From the NCBI GenBank assembly GCA_958349535.1, contig CATWDJ010000021.1, positions 1-34,855 of the forward strand: a stretch of DNA of 34,855 nt. Direction: 5' to 3'. Below, in pieces: positions 1-7,749 of the stretch. Each line of letters begins with the position of its first letter. Within the stretch, counting starts at the first letter, position 1. The notes beneath the pieces were generated by a model. The model did no database searches. It was not told where the DNA came from and was given only the letters and a program-made list of their open reading frames with translations. A program made the position numbers and the translations under genes. Source of the stretch: Maccoyibacter sp900556645. GTDB taxonomy: Bacteria > Bacillota > Clostridia > Lachnospirales > Lachnospiraceae.

Positions 1-4
1 GAAT

Positions 5-50
5 GGTGGCTCTCAAACTCCGGACAGGTGGCTCAATGGGAGCCGGAATA
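5..50. repeat. Tandem 22-base repeats resembling an IS21-type element end
   Basis: Two copies follow each other directly, at 5-26 and 27-50. Each starts GGTGGCTC, has 7-8 variable bases, then CCGGA; the second ends CCGGAATA. Tandem terminal repeats of this general form (TGGCTC...CCGGAATA) occur at the ends of IS21-family (istA/istB) elements in Clostridia. No transposase gene is in the window, so if this is an IS end the body lies to the left. The assignment rests on remembered resemblance; the repeats themselves are plain to see. Confidence 0.4.
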
Positions 51-71
51 CTCATATAATCGAAAAAATTC

Positions 72-1295
72 TTACTCATTTGATTCTCCTTTCATAGAAA
101 TAATCTTTTCATACCATTCATTTGATTCATTAATTAATTCATTTATAAATGTACTAGAGCTTCTATTTATGATATTAACAATGTTTGTAGCAAAATATTC
201 ACTAGCCTTTTTGCCAGTACTATAGAAGAAAGAAACCATATCTTTCTGTTCTGATATTGAATAAAAGTCCAATGCTCTTATTCTCAGTTCCGCCTTGATT
301 TCGTTGCCCAATTCCATTGCAAATGATTCGCAGCTAATTCTATATGCTTCATTTACCATATTGGATAAACGCTCGTAAGCCTGCTTATTATGTGTGATGG
401 TTCTACGAATTAATAACTCTACGCCACTGCAATTGTTCTGAAGCATAATGTCAATCACATTCCCCAAATATGGATATATGTACTTATTCTGACGTTTTTG
501 CATATCCTCAACGATAAATTCCTGTGAAAAATAATCCAGCATTTCTTCTCCCGAATTAGCAATAGCATAAGCCAAATCCTCGTTGTAATACTTGCTGGAA
601 TCGAACCCATGAAAGAAAGAATACAGTTCATGAAGCCCAGGATTTTCTCGTGCACATAACTTATCAAGCATATCTGAATCTTTGTTTTCAATTGCAAGTG
701 CAAGAGCTTGAGTTCTTATCTGATCTTCATACTTAATTTGTAATGGCATCGAAATATCAATATACCCGATTTCTCGCCTCTTGATATTTGTACCAGCACC
801 ATAGGTCATTCCATCCCAGCCACTATTATCTACCAACCATATTACTTTTTCCTGTAATAGATATTTAAGAAATTTATAGTTACGGAATTCAAAAATATAA
901 TCAATAATTGTCTTTCCATACTCATCGCAATTAAGAATCAGTTTGTCCTCTCGTTCAACATATTCTTTCCATACTCTTGGATCTTTTGAATATGCAATGT
1001 CATAATTGGTAACGTGAGCTGCAGTAGGAACATACTTCTTTTTTCCCGCACTCAGTATCTCTTCACAGGAAACACCTAGCAGTTCAGTAAATACTGGCAA
1101 ATCATATATCTGAACACCCTTTGTTCCTTTAAGAATCTGCGACAATCGATTTCCCATCTTTCGAAGTTCTTCATTATCAGCTTCTACTCCAACAGCTTCT
1201 AAATATTTTCTACAGAATTGTCTATGTGAAATGAATTTCTTCTCGATTATTCTTTTCAAATATGCACCTATCTTTTTATTATCAACGTTATACAT
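72..1295 (-). CDS. HTH-domain protein with helical repeat C-terminus, function unknown
   Basis: A 407-residue protein. Residues about 1-80 look like an XRE-type helix-turn-helix region (KKIGAYLKRIIEKKF, then RLSQILKGTKG and a VSCEEILSAGK tail, the usual end of such a domain). The remainder is alpha-helical with ankyrin-like pieces (YKFLKYLLQEKVIWLVDNSG, ALALAIENKDSDMLDKL, LAYAIANSGEEMLDYF), suggesting a protein-binding repeat scaffold. No catalytic motif, signal peptide or membrane segment is visible. The start at 1295 is chosen because AGGAG lies 7 bases upstream; a longer frame open to 1421 would begin inside the -10 box at 1420-1425. It sits alone next to decayed genes, so an accessory regulator is a fair guess, but the function is unknown. 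Confidence 0.7.
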   Translation of the reverse strand: MYNVDNKKIGAYLKRIIEKKFISHRQFCRKYLEAVGVEADNEELRKMGNRLSQILKGTKGVQIYDLPVFTELLGVSCEEILSAGKKKYVPTAAHVTNYDIAYSKDPRVWKEYVEREDKLILNCDEYGKTIIDYIFEFRNYKFLKYLLQEKVIWLVDNSGWDGMTYGAGTNIKRREIGYIDISMPLQIKYEDQIRTQALALAIENKDSDMLDKLCARENPGLHELYSFFHGFDSSKYYNEDLAYAIANSGEEMLDYFSQEFIVEDMQKRQNKYIYPYLGNVIDIMLQNNCSGVELLIRRTITHNKQAYERLSNMVNEAYRISCESFAMELGNEIKAELRIRALDFYSISEQKDMVSFFYSTGKKASEYFATNIVNIINRSSSTFINELINESNEWYEKIISMKGESNE

Positions 1296-1419
1296 TCTCC
1301 AGCTCCTTTCTTCGTCACATTCATTATATTCCATAATCGTTGTCGAAGATATCCTTTGTTTGAATACACGATTTGCATACATTCTTATCTTAAAACTATT
1401 ATGTATGCTTTTTGTGTAC

Positions 1420-1449
1420 ATTATAACAAGTTGAGCAACATAATATCAA
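1420..1449 (-). promoter_or_regulatory. Sigma-A-type promoter of the HTH gene
   Basis: On the minus strand TTGATA (1449-1444) and a perfect TATAAT (1425-1420) are 18 bases apart. Transcription would start near 1413 and give a leader of about 118 bases before the ATG at 1295. A small GTTG-AG-CAAC dyad lies inside the spacer and could be an operator. Confidence 0.5.
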
Positions 1450-1455
1450 CAACAT

Positions 1456-1486
1456 AAAAAGTCCCCTTGCAAACTTGCAAGGAGAC
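1456..1486 (-). terminator. Rho-independent terminator
   Basis: The arms CCTTGCAA and TTGCAAGG (1465-1482), extended by GTC/GAC with one mismatch, form a hairpin followed on the minus strand by five T (1460-1456). It ends the transcript of the two truncated ATPase/kinase genes and directly precedes the promoter of the HTH gene. Confidence 0.75.
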
Positions 1487-1574
1487 CACATCGTATCGTA
1501 GCTCATTCAAAAGTTGTACATCAGTTATAAATTCATTACCATTCATCTCACAAACACCGTAAAATCAGCATTCT

Positions 1575-1757
1575 TCAAAGCAAGTTAATCTCTTTACTCG
1601 CAATTGAAAAATCGTTCAACATATATGACTCATATTCATTACGAACAAATTCCTCAGCTATTGTTGTCTTTCCCACTCGTCTGGCACCTCCGAGCAGACA
1701 AGCATATTTTCCGTTCCATTCATACCCCCTACCTACTCTCACTCCAACTACTATCAT
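1575..1757 (-). pseudogene. Fragment of an AAA ATPase (DUF4143 family), truncated at both ends
   Basis: Sixty residues remain. The core GGARRVGKTTIAEEF is the Walker A loop of the AAA_14/DUF4143 ATPase family, and the following NEYESYMLNDFS matches the segment EKEYQSYIYLDFA of the intact 447-residue homologue at 10779-12122. The N-terminal arm (usually a short helix ending WKKEWNGK) is replaced by MIVVGVRVGRGY, and translation stops at SKEINLL, where the intact protein goes on to Walker B and the C-terminal domain. Its ATG overlaps the stop of the kinase remnant (ATGA), probably a by-product of the deletion. Family members normally read LLEGARRVGK, so the second G is also unusual. It is very unlikely to be functional. 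Confidence 0.75.
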
Positions 1758-2080
1758 AACTTACCTCTTACATTCCTTCCCAACCACTCCTCCGCTTCCC
1801 TTCTGGACTTAAAAATAACAATATCCCTGCCTTCCTGATATTTTTCTAGTAACTCATATATCTGCGGTAATTGGTCTTTTGAAAAATCCATAATCCACTG
1901 CTCTTTTTTTACTATCTCATTTAACCGTGCATCAAATTCCTCTTCAGAAATATTCGTTTGCTCCGGCTTGTGCCACAACATATCCAAATAATATAAAGGA
2001 AGCCCCGTGACATCCCTTAGCTTCCTTGAAAACATACTCTTCCCTGCACCGGGGCTTCCAATGACAATTACTTTTAACAT
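1754..2080 (-). pseudogene. P-loop kinase (FlaR/adenylate-kinase-like) with internal in-frame deletion
   Basis: The N-terminus, MLKVIVIGSPGAGKS (Walker A, residues 8-15) and LPLYYLDMLWHKPEQTNIS, is typical of topology-modulation/FlaR-like P-loop kinases of about 170-180 residues. After KKEQWIMD (about residue 65) the sequence jumps to FSKDQLPQIYELLEKYQEGRDIVIFKSRREAEEWL, which is the family's C-terminal part. The central portion, normally running from DGNY through the lid region to an EF-QWI-DF segment, is missing, about 60-70 residues by comparison with family memory. The reading frame is retained, so a 108-residue protein could be made, but without the catalytic core. The ribosome site is weak (GTGAAGAA). 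Most likely inactive. Confidence 0.65.
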
Positions 2081-2160
2081 GATTCTTCACTACAAATTTT
2101 TTAATTTCCCCAATTCACACCCGACATTCCTTATATTGTAATATTATATAATATCCATAA

Positions 2161-2204
2161 CGGAAAAAGGTACTGTCGGAAAACACTTTTTCCCACAGTA
2201 CCTT
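2161..2204 (-). terminator. Strong terminator after the MerR gene
   Basis: The arms AAGGTACTGT (2167-2176) and ACAGTACCTT (2195-2204) pair perfectly. An inner GGAAAA/TTTTCC stem extends them, and on the minus strand the stem is followed by further T (CCTTTTTCC). It lies 35 bases past the stop codon at 2240. Confidence 0.85.
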
Positions 2205-2239
2205 CTCATCTAACCCACTCTTTTCAAATATTAAAATTC

Positions 2240-2965
2240 CTATCCACAGTATACCTTTATCGCCTCAGCAACGAAATCAGCCGTTCCTTTTCCGCCGGCA
2301 CGGTCAATATTCTCAGTCATACTTCCGCCGCCATTGTACATTGCTCCCAGACTTTCCAAAATTTCATTGGTACAGGTATAAAAATTATCTGTTATGTAGT
2401 CCTGTAATTTTTTTACCTGTGCCTGCACGGTTTCGTCTTCCGGCTCTTTTTCCGTCATCTGACCAAATTCCGTAAACAAAAACATCATGTTCTCCCACAA
2501 TAGATTTCTTTGTGAATCATCCAGATTTTTCGTCTTTTCTTCATATTCTCTGTAAGCATCCGTGTTTCCCCAAGTTGCCTTCGCCTGTGCCGTATACTCA
2601 TCTAATTTCTTTGTGTCAAAAGCTTCAAAATTCATATTCTTTACTCCTATCGTTTTTATTCCACGAGCAAAGGTAATAAGATTATCAATATGTTCTCTCT
2701 TTAAGGTAAGCAGTTCTATTTGCTGTTCCAAGGCCTTATTTCTGTCAAAATGACTGCTGTTTAGAATGTCTTTGATATCCTTAAGCGGAAACTCCAGTTC
2801 CCGAAACAACATGATATGCTGCAATCTTTCCAGTGCCGTATCGTCATACAGCCTATAACCGGCTTCTGTAATCGCAGAAGGATGCAGCAAACCAATTTCA
2901 TCATAATAATGCAGAGTGCGTATACTCACCCCCGTTAATTTACTCACTTGATTTACTGTCTTCAT
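2240..2965 (-). CDS. MerR-family regulator with TipAS-like ligand domain
   Basis: A 241-residue regulator. Residues 1-70 are a classical MerR winged helix (VNQVSKLTGVSIRTLHYYDEIGLL, then AGYRLYDDTALERLQHI), followed by the dimerisation coiled coil (about 75-105). Residues about 115-240 resemble the TipAS antibiotic-recognition domain (YREYEEKTKN, FTEFGQM, QDYITDNFYTCTNEILESLGAMY, then ADFVAEAIKVYC). Relatives include Mta of Bacillus and TipAL of Streptomyces, which bind thiopeptides or other drugs and activate their own gene and efflux genes. GAGGAGG stands 8 bases before the ATG. Its own promoter has the 19-base spacer and dyad that MerR proteins act on, so self-regulation is likely. No efflux pump is adjacent in the window. 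Confidence 0.9.
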   Translation of the reverse strand: MKTVNQVSKLTGVSIRTLHYYDEIGLLHPSAITEAGYRLYDDTALERLQHIMLFRELEFPLKDIKDILNSSHFDRNKALEQQIELLTLKREHIDNLITFARGIKTIGVKNMNFEAFDTKKLDEYTAQAKATWGNTDAYREYEEKTKNLDDSQRNLLWENMMFLFTEFGQMTEKEPEDETVQAQVKKLQDYITDNFYTCTNEILESLGAMYNGGGSMTENIDRAGGKGTADFVAEAIKVYCG

Positions 2966-2990
2966 CTTGCTGACCTCCTCGTGTAAGTAT

Positions 2991-3021
2991 ACCCTACACT
3001 ATAACGTAACGTCAGAGTCAA
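2991..3021 (-). promoter_or_regulatory. MerR-type promoter: 19-base spacer and dyad operator
   Basis: On the minus strand TTGACT (3021-3016) and TAGGGT (2996-2991) are separated by exactly 19 bases, the over-long spacing that MerR-family activators correct by twisting DNA. The spacer is filled by a near-perfect 21-base dyad at 2998-3018, with arms ACTCTGACGT and ACGTTATAGT around a central T (8 of 10 positions symmetric). Confidence 0.8.
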
Positions 3022-3039
3022 TGCTTTTTGCAAAAATTT

Positions 3040-3783
3040 TTATACCACAACAATATTTTTCACACCCTGATAGCTCTCGTCCGGCATCCGGTCCGTAATC
3101 ACCGTTGCCTGTGAAAATTCCGCAAATTTCACCGGACATATCTGATGAAATTTCCGGCTGTCACAAAGCACATACGCATTCTGCGTGTGCTTCATGGCAC
3201 CTTCCTTAATCATGGCTTCATTGATATCCGGTGTGGTAAATCCGGCTCTTAAATCCGCTCCGTTGGTTCCCCAAAAACCTTTGGTAAAATGGTATTTCTG
3301 AAGACTTACATACGCCTCATTTCCCACCAATGCCTCGGTGGCTGCTTTCAATTCCCCTCCTATGAGGGTGACCCGGAAACCATTTTCCGCCAGCTGTAAT
3401 GCATGAGAAACTGCATTGGTCACAAAGGCTGCAGACTTTTCCGTCAGATATGGTATCATGGCTCCGGTGGTGGTTCCGGCATCCAGATAAATAAAATCAT
3501 CCGGTTCTACCAGAGAGGCTGCATATTCTGCAATTTTTCTCTTCTCCTCCATACTCTGAACCTTACGTTTTGATACCTGTTCTTCCTTCATCTTTATTCG
3601 GGATTCCGCCTGCACAGCTCCTCCGAAAACCTTTATCAGAGCTCCCCGCTCATCCAACGCATTCAAGTCCCTCCGTATGGTAGATTCGGAAGCTTGAAAT
3701 TCGTCCTTTAATTCCTGTACCGTAACGCTGCCGTTTCTCTCCAGCATCCGCAAAATTTCTTCCTGTCTTTTTTCTGTCAGCAT
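3040..3783 (-). CDS. DeoR/FruR-type repressor of the fructose operon
   Basis: A 247-residue DeoR-family protein. The N-terminal winged helix (residues about 5-58) carries RQEEILRMLERNGSVTVQEL and the recognition helix ASESTIRRDLNALDERG. The C-terminal sugar-phosphate sensor fold shows FIYLDAGTTTGAMIPYL, VTNAVSHALQLA, VTLIGGELKAATEALVG and GTNGADLRAGFTTPDINEA. The start at 3783 is fixed by AAGGAG five bases upstream and by the family N-terminus MLTEKRQEEIL; the frame stays open far upstream, but that part overlaps the ptsI end and terminator. It lies just past the fruK-fruA-HPr-ptsI operon, as DeoR repressors of fructose operons often do. The expected inducer is fructose 1-phosphate (family knowledge). 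The phased repeats upstream of fruK are its likely target. Confidence 0.9.
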   Translation of the reverse strand: MLTEKRQEEILRMLERNGSVTVQELKDEFQASESTIRRDLNALDERGALIKVFGGAVQAESRIKMKEEQVSKRKVQSMEEKRKIAEYAASLVEPDDFIYLDAGTTTGAMIPYLTEKSAAFVTNAVSHALQLAENGFRVTLIGGELKAATEALVGNEAYVSLQKYHFTKGFWGTNGADLRAGFTTPDINEAMIKEGAMKHTQNAYVLCDSRKFHQICPVKFAEFSQATVITDRMPDESYQGVKNIVVV

Positions 3784-3823
3784 CTCTTCTCTCCTTGCAA
3801 AACTCTCTTCCGGCTTTTTTTCT

Positions 3824-3852
3824 ATTTTACACCCCAAAAAAACTTCCGGCAA
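3824..3852 (-). promoter_or_regulatory. Candidate deoR promoter inside the ptsI terminator
   Basis: TTGCCG (3852-3847) and TAAAAT (3829-3824) are 17 bases apart on the minus strand. The -35 lies in the terminator stem and the T tract forms part of the spacer. This would restart transcription for the repressor after the operon has terminated. The boxes are moderate matches. Confidence 0.4.
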
Positions 3853-3873
3853 CTGCCTTTTGACAGCTGCCGG
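3836..3873 (-). terminator. Rho-independent terminator after ptsI
   Basis: The stem CCGGCAaCTG / CAGcTGCCGG (3846-3873) is GC-rich and is followed on the minus strand by seven T (3842-3836). It lies 8 bases after the ptsI stop and separates the PTS operon from the repressor gene. Confidence 0.85.
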
Positions 3874-3880
3874 TGTTTTC

Positions 3881-5539
3881 TTAGAGCCATTTTTCCAAAA
3901 GCTCTTTTCCTTCTTTTTCTCCATCGGTCTCCCGAATAATTTTTCTAATAGAAAGGATGCGTCTTGGAGACACAGATAACTCATCTATTCCCATTGCCAG
4001 AAACAGCTTTGTCAGTTCCGGGTCCGCTCCCAGTTCTCCGCAGATGCCGCACCAGATTCCCTCCCGGTATGCATTCTGTACGGTCTGATAAATCATGCGA
4101 AGTACCGCCTTGTGATGAGGGTTGTAAAACTCATCCAGTTTTTCGTTCTGCCTGTCGATTGCCAAAAGGTATTGGGTCAGATCGTTTGTTCCGATACTAA
4201 AAAAGTCTACTTCTTTTGCCAGAAGGTCACTAATAATAGCCGCCGCCGGAGTCTCAATCATAATTCCCTGCTCTACCTCTCCGTAGTCAATTTCAGCTTC
4301 CTTCAATTCCGCTTTTACTTCCTCCACAATCTCTTTGATTTTTCTTACCTCCTCTACGGAAGTAATCATCGGATACATCACCGCCAGTTTTCCGTAAGCA
4401 CTGGCACGGAACAATGCCCTTAGCTGGGTCTTAAAGATTTCCGGTCTGGTGAGACAGATGCGGATTGCCCTGCAGCCCATGGCCGGATTTTCTTCCTTTG
4501 CAAGTTCAAAATAATCTGCCTGTTTGTCCGCTCCGATATCCAGAGTACGGATAATGACCCGTCTGCCTGCCATGGTTTCCGCAACCATCTTGTATACCTT
4601 GAACTGCTCTTCTTCGGTGGGATAAGTGTTTTTTTCCAGATACAGAAACTCGCTGCGGAACAACCCGATTCCCTCCGCATCATTCTGAAGCACAACGGCA
4701 AGGTCTTTACTGTTACCAATGTTGGCATAAGTCAGCACCTTTTTTCCATCCAGAGAAATACTTTCTTTTCCCTTTAACGCCATAAGAAGTTCTCGATTTT
4801 CTCGCTCCTTTGCCGCTTTTTCCTCCATGACTCTCAATGTCTCATCATTGGGTTCCACATAAAAACAGCCCTGATTTCCATCCACTGCTGCCAGCTTTCC
4901 ATCCAAAGATTCCTCCAAAGGCATGCTGGTTCCCACCAACGCAGGAATTCCCATGGTTCTCGCCAGTATGGCAGTATGGGAGTTCAAGGACCCCCGCACG
5001 GTCACAAATGCAAGAATCTTATCTTTTTCCAACTGCACCGTCTCGCTGGGTGCCAAATCCTCCGCCACCAGAATCATTGGCTCCTTCATGTGAAGTTTTC
5101 TTTTATTTCCGCCCTTTAGAACAGTCAGTATCCTCTCGGAAATATCCTTGACGTCCGCTGCCCTTTCCCGCATATATTCATCATCCATTGCGGAAAACAT
5201 TTCAGAAAAATTATCACTGGTGGCAGCCACTGCATATTCTGCATTTACCTCCTGCAGCCGGATGATATTCTCTATGGATTCCAGATAGTCATCATCCTCC
5301 AGCATCATCTGATGAACCTCAAAGATTGCGGCATTGGCTTCTCCCACCTCTTTCAAAGCTTTTTCATGGAGTTTTCCCAGCTGTTCCACCGCCTGCTCTC
5401 TGGCTTCCCGGAAACGCTTTACTTCCGCCTCTGTATCTTCCACCTTACAGCGTTTTACCTGCTGCTCGCCTTTCTGATAGACGCATATTTTTCCGATTGC
5501 AATTCCATTAAATACACTTTTTCCCTGATAAATATTCAT
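3881..5539 (-). CDS. ptsI: PTS enzyme I (phosphoenolpyruvate-protein phosphotransferase)
   Basis: 552 residues, close to the usual 550-575. Enzyme I takes phosphate from PEP onto a histidine and passes it to HPr in the cytoplasm. The N-terminal domain has the phosphohistidine motif GSLNSHTAILAR with His188. It lacks the common TGGxxSHTA glycine pair, reading VRGSLNSHTA instead, an unusual variant. The C-terminal PEP-binding barrel shows RTLDIGADKQ, NPAMGCRAIR, GIMIETPAA, FFSIGTNDLTQY and the catalytic-cysteine segment WCGICGELGADP. The start MNIYQGKSVF at 5539 has GGGAG upstream; an alternative ATG at 5557 has no good site. It is the last gene of the fruK-fruA-HPr-ptsI operon, so the cell has PTS general proteins dedicated to, or co-regulated with, fructose uptake. 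Confidence 0.95.
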   Translation of the reverse strand: MNIYQGKSVFNGIAIGKICVYQKGEQQVKRCKVEDTEAEVKRFREAREQAVEQLGKLHEKALKEVGEANAAIFEVHQMMLEDDDYLESIENIIRLQEVNAEYAVAATSDNFSEMFSAMDDEYMRERAADVKDISERILTVLKGGNKRKLHMKEPMILVAEDLAPSETVQLEKDKILAFVTVRGSLNSHTAILARTMGIPALVGTSMPLEESLDGKLAAVDGNQGCFYVEPNDETLRVMEEKAAKERENRELLMALKGKESISLDGKKVLTYANIGNSKDLAVVLQNDAEGIGLFRSEFLYLEKNTYPTEEEQFKVYKMVAETMAGRRVIIRTLDIGADKQADYFELAKEENPAMGCRAIRICLTRPEIFKTQLRALFRASAYGKLAVMYPMITSVEEVRKIKEIVEEVKAELKEAEIDYGEVEQGIMIETPAAAIISDLLAKEVDFFSIGTNDLTQYLLAIDRQNEKLDEFYNPHHKAVLRMIYQTVQNAYREGIWCGICGELGADPELTKLFLAMGIDELSVSPRRILSIRKIIRETDGEKEGKELLEKWL

Positions 5540-5560
5540 GTTCTCTCTCCCTGCCATCGC

Positions 5561-5818
5561 CTATAGGTTTTCTTTCAAGAATTTTTCCAGTCCCGTTGCC
5601 GCTTCTTCCTCATCTGTACCTTCAATCTGTACTAAAATTTCCTCCCCCTGCTTTACGCCTAAGCTCATCAATCCAAAAATCTTTTTGGCGTCCGCCGACT
5701 TCTCACCTTTTACAATTTTTACGTCAGAGGCAAATTTCTTTGCCTCTTTTACAAATTCTCCTGCCGGACGTGCATGGATGCCTTCCGGATCCGTAATGGT
5801 ATAACGAAACTCTTTCAT
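5561..5818 (-). CDS. HPr-like phosphocarrier lacking regulatory Ser46
   Basis: 85 residues, the standard HPr length. GIHARPAG places the phosphorylated His15 exactly, and the helix KIFGLMSLGVKQGEE aligns without gaps to HPr of Bacillus. At position 46, where Gram-positive HPr has the serine phosphorylated by HPr kinase (Ser-Ile-Met-Gly), this protein has Lys (Lys46-Ile-Phe-Gly). It should therefore carry phosphate from enzyme I to the fructose permease but could not form P-Ser-HPr for CcpA-mediated catabolite repression. The gene lies between fruA (23-base gap) and ptsI (21-base gap), which fits a fructose-dedicated carrier comparable in role to FPr of enteric bacteria. A separate housekeeping HPr with Ser46 would be expected elsewhere in the genome. 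Confidence 0.92.
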   Translation of the reverse strand: MKEFRYTITDPEGIHARPAGEFVKEAKKFASDVKIVKGEKSADAKKIFGLMSLGVKQGEEILVQIEGTDEEEAATGLEKFLKENL

Positions 5819-5841
5819 GTTTTTTCCTCCTTAACTATGAT

Positions 5842-7734
5842 TTACTCTGTTACCTCTTTTTTTAATATTCCCAAAAGTACGGTTCCAACTACTGTACCAA
5901 CTACCAAAGACACCAGATACATCAATGGATGCTCCACCACCGGGAATACGAAGATACCGCCGTGGGGTGCCATCAGCATACATCCAAATGCCATGGAGAG
6001 GGCTCCTGCCACCGCCGATCCTATCACACAGGAAGGAATTACTCTTGTAGGCTCTGCGGCTGCATAAGGAATGGCTCCTTCCGTAATAAATGCCAGACCC
6101 ATCAGGAAATTGACCGGACCGGATTCTCTCTGTTCCTTTGTAAATTTCTTTTTAAACAGCAGGGTTGCCAATGCAATAGCACAAGGTGGAACCATACCGC
6201 CAATCATAACCGCTGCCATAATATCATAATTTCCTGCTGCAATAGATGCTGTTCCGAATACATAGGCTGCCTTGTTAAACGGTCCGCCCATATCCACTGC
6301 CATCATACCGGCTACTACTATTCCCAGTAATATTTTGCTGGTGCCTCCCATATTGGTCAGTGCTGTATTCAACGCTGTATTTAATGCTCCAATCGGAGGT
6401 TCTACCAAGAAGGTCATAATCAATCCGATAAGCAATATGCCTAACAGAGGATACAACAGCACCGGTGCAAGCTTTTCAATGCTTTCCGGCAATCTGTCAA
6501 ATACCTTTTTCATAAGGCGAATCATGTATCCTGCCAAAAATCCTGCCACTAAGGCTCCCAAAAATCCGGATTTACCGCTTGCCGCTATCATACCGCCTAC
6601 AAAACCTACTGCTAATCCCGGACGATCTGCAATACTCATGGCAATAAAGCCTGCCAGAACCGGAAGCATAAATCCAAACGCAACATCTCCGATTTGTTTT
6701 AAAGCTGCCGCCACCGGAGTAATGCTTCCAAAGTTTGCTCGGGTTTCCGCCGACAATGCGTTGATATCTACACTCATTCCATCAATGAGAAATGCCAGTG
6801 CAATCAGAATACCTCCTCCTACCACGAAAGGCAGCATATGAGATACTCCGTTCATCAGGTGCATATAGACTTTATGTCCGACTCCTCCCCCTGCTTTTTC
6901 CACTTTTTCCTCTTTTTTCTTTCCTGCCTGATAAACCGGAGCTTCTCCTTTCATAGCTCGCTCTAACAATTTATCCGCTTTGCTGATTCCATCGGAAACC
7001 TGACATTCGATTAGTTTTTTTCCATGGAACCGTTCCATCGGAACCTTGGCATCTGCCGCCACAATAATGCAGTCTGCCTCTTGGATTTCTTCCTCTGTCA
7101 GTACATTCTTAGCTCCACCGGACCCCCGGGTTTCCACTTTGATAAAACAGTTTTTGGCTTTTGCCGCTTTCTCCAATCCCTCGGCTGCCATATAGGTATG
7201 GGCAATACCGGTTGGACAGGAGGTAACTGCAAGAATCTTACAAGCAGCTTCTGCTGTTTTGTCCTGCTTTTCCGTCTTTTCTTCCTCTGCCTCATCAATA
7301 ATTCTTAAAAATTCTTCCACGGATTTCGCTTGTTTCAGATTTCGGGAAAAATCCTCATTCATTAACAATGCCGACAGTTTACTCAGCACTTCCAAATGGA
7401 CGTTATCCTCGGTATTCGGTGCCGCTATCAGAAAAATAAGCTGTACCGGCTCTCCGTCCAAAGCCTCAAACTCTACGCCTTTGGGAACAACCATGGCTGC
7501 CAACCCGGCTTTTTCTACCGCCTCACATTTTCCATGGGGAATGGCAATTCCCTCTCCGATTCCGGTGGTTCCTTCTTCTTCTCTTAAATAAACCTGTTTT
7601 TTATATGCTTCTTCATCTTTGATATTCCCGCTTTTTACCATGAGTACCACCATTTGATTTAAGGCATCTTCTTTGGACGTTGGGGAACCATTCAGACAAA
7701 TACTTCTCTCATCCAATAAATCTGTGATACGCAT
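5842..7734 (-). CDS. fruA: Fructose-specific PTS permease, fused EIIABC
   Basis: A 630-residue protein with domains in the order A-B-C. EIIA (about 1-150) has GIAIPHGKC with phospho-His67. EIIB (about 165-265) begins ILAVTSCPTGIAHTYMAAE with phospho-Cys173. EIIC (about 288-630) is a multi-pass membrane channel starting at HLMNGVSHMLPFVVGGG and including GFLAGYM and the sugar-site region with AIPYAAAEP. It imports fructose while phosphorylating it to fructose 1-phosphate, the substrate of the upstream FruK. AAGGAGG lies about 9 bases before the ATG. A charged linker (EEEKTEKQDKT) joins A to B and another (GKKKEEKVEKAGGG) joins B to C. The gene follows fruK by 15 bases. Confidence 0.96.
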   Translation of the reverse strand: MRITDLLDERSICLNGSPTSKEDALNQMVVLMVKSGNIKDEEAYKKQVYLREEEGTTGIGEGIAIPHGKCEAVEKAGLAAMVVPKGVEFEALDGEPVQLIFLIAAPNTEDNVHLEVLSKLSALLMNEDFSRNLKQAKSVEEFLRIIDEAEEEKTEKQDKTAEAACKILAVTSCPTGIAHTYMAAEGLEKAAKAKNCFIKVETRGSGGAKNVLTEEEIQEADCIIVAADAKVPMERFHGKKLIECQVSDGISKADKLLERAMKGEAPVYQAGKKKEEKVEKAGGGVGHKVYMHLMNGVSHMLPFVVGGGILIALAFLIDGMSVDINALSAETRANFGSITPVAAALKQIGDVAFGFMLPVLAGFIAMSIADRPGLAVGFVGGMIAASGKSGFLGALVAGFLAGYMIRLMKKVFDRLPESIEKLAPVLLYPLLGILLIGLIMTFLVEPPIGALNTALNTALTNMGGTSKILLGIVVAGMMAVDMGGPFNKAAYVFGTASIAAGNYDIMAAVMIGGMVPPCAIALATLLFKKKFTKEQRESGPVNFLMGLAFITEGAIPYAAAEPTRVIPSCVIGSAVAGALSMAFGCMLMAPHGGIFVFPVVEHPLMYLVSLVVGTVVGTVLLGILKKEVTE

Positions 7735-7749
7735 TCGTTTTCTCCTCCT

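Noticed and set aside
3784..3984. N-terminal extension of the DeoR protein to position 3984
   Set aside because: It would overlap the ptsI end and terminator, has no homology to the family and lacks a ribosome site; the start at 3783 has AAGGAG.
4112..5151. Plus-strand open frames across the ptsI gene
   Set aside because: They have low-complexity antisense composition, no ribosome sites and no family signals; ptsI explains the region fully.
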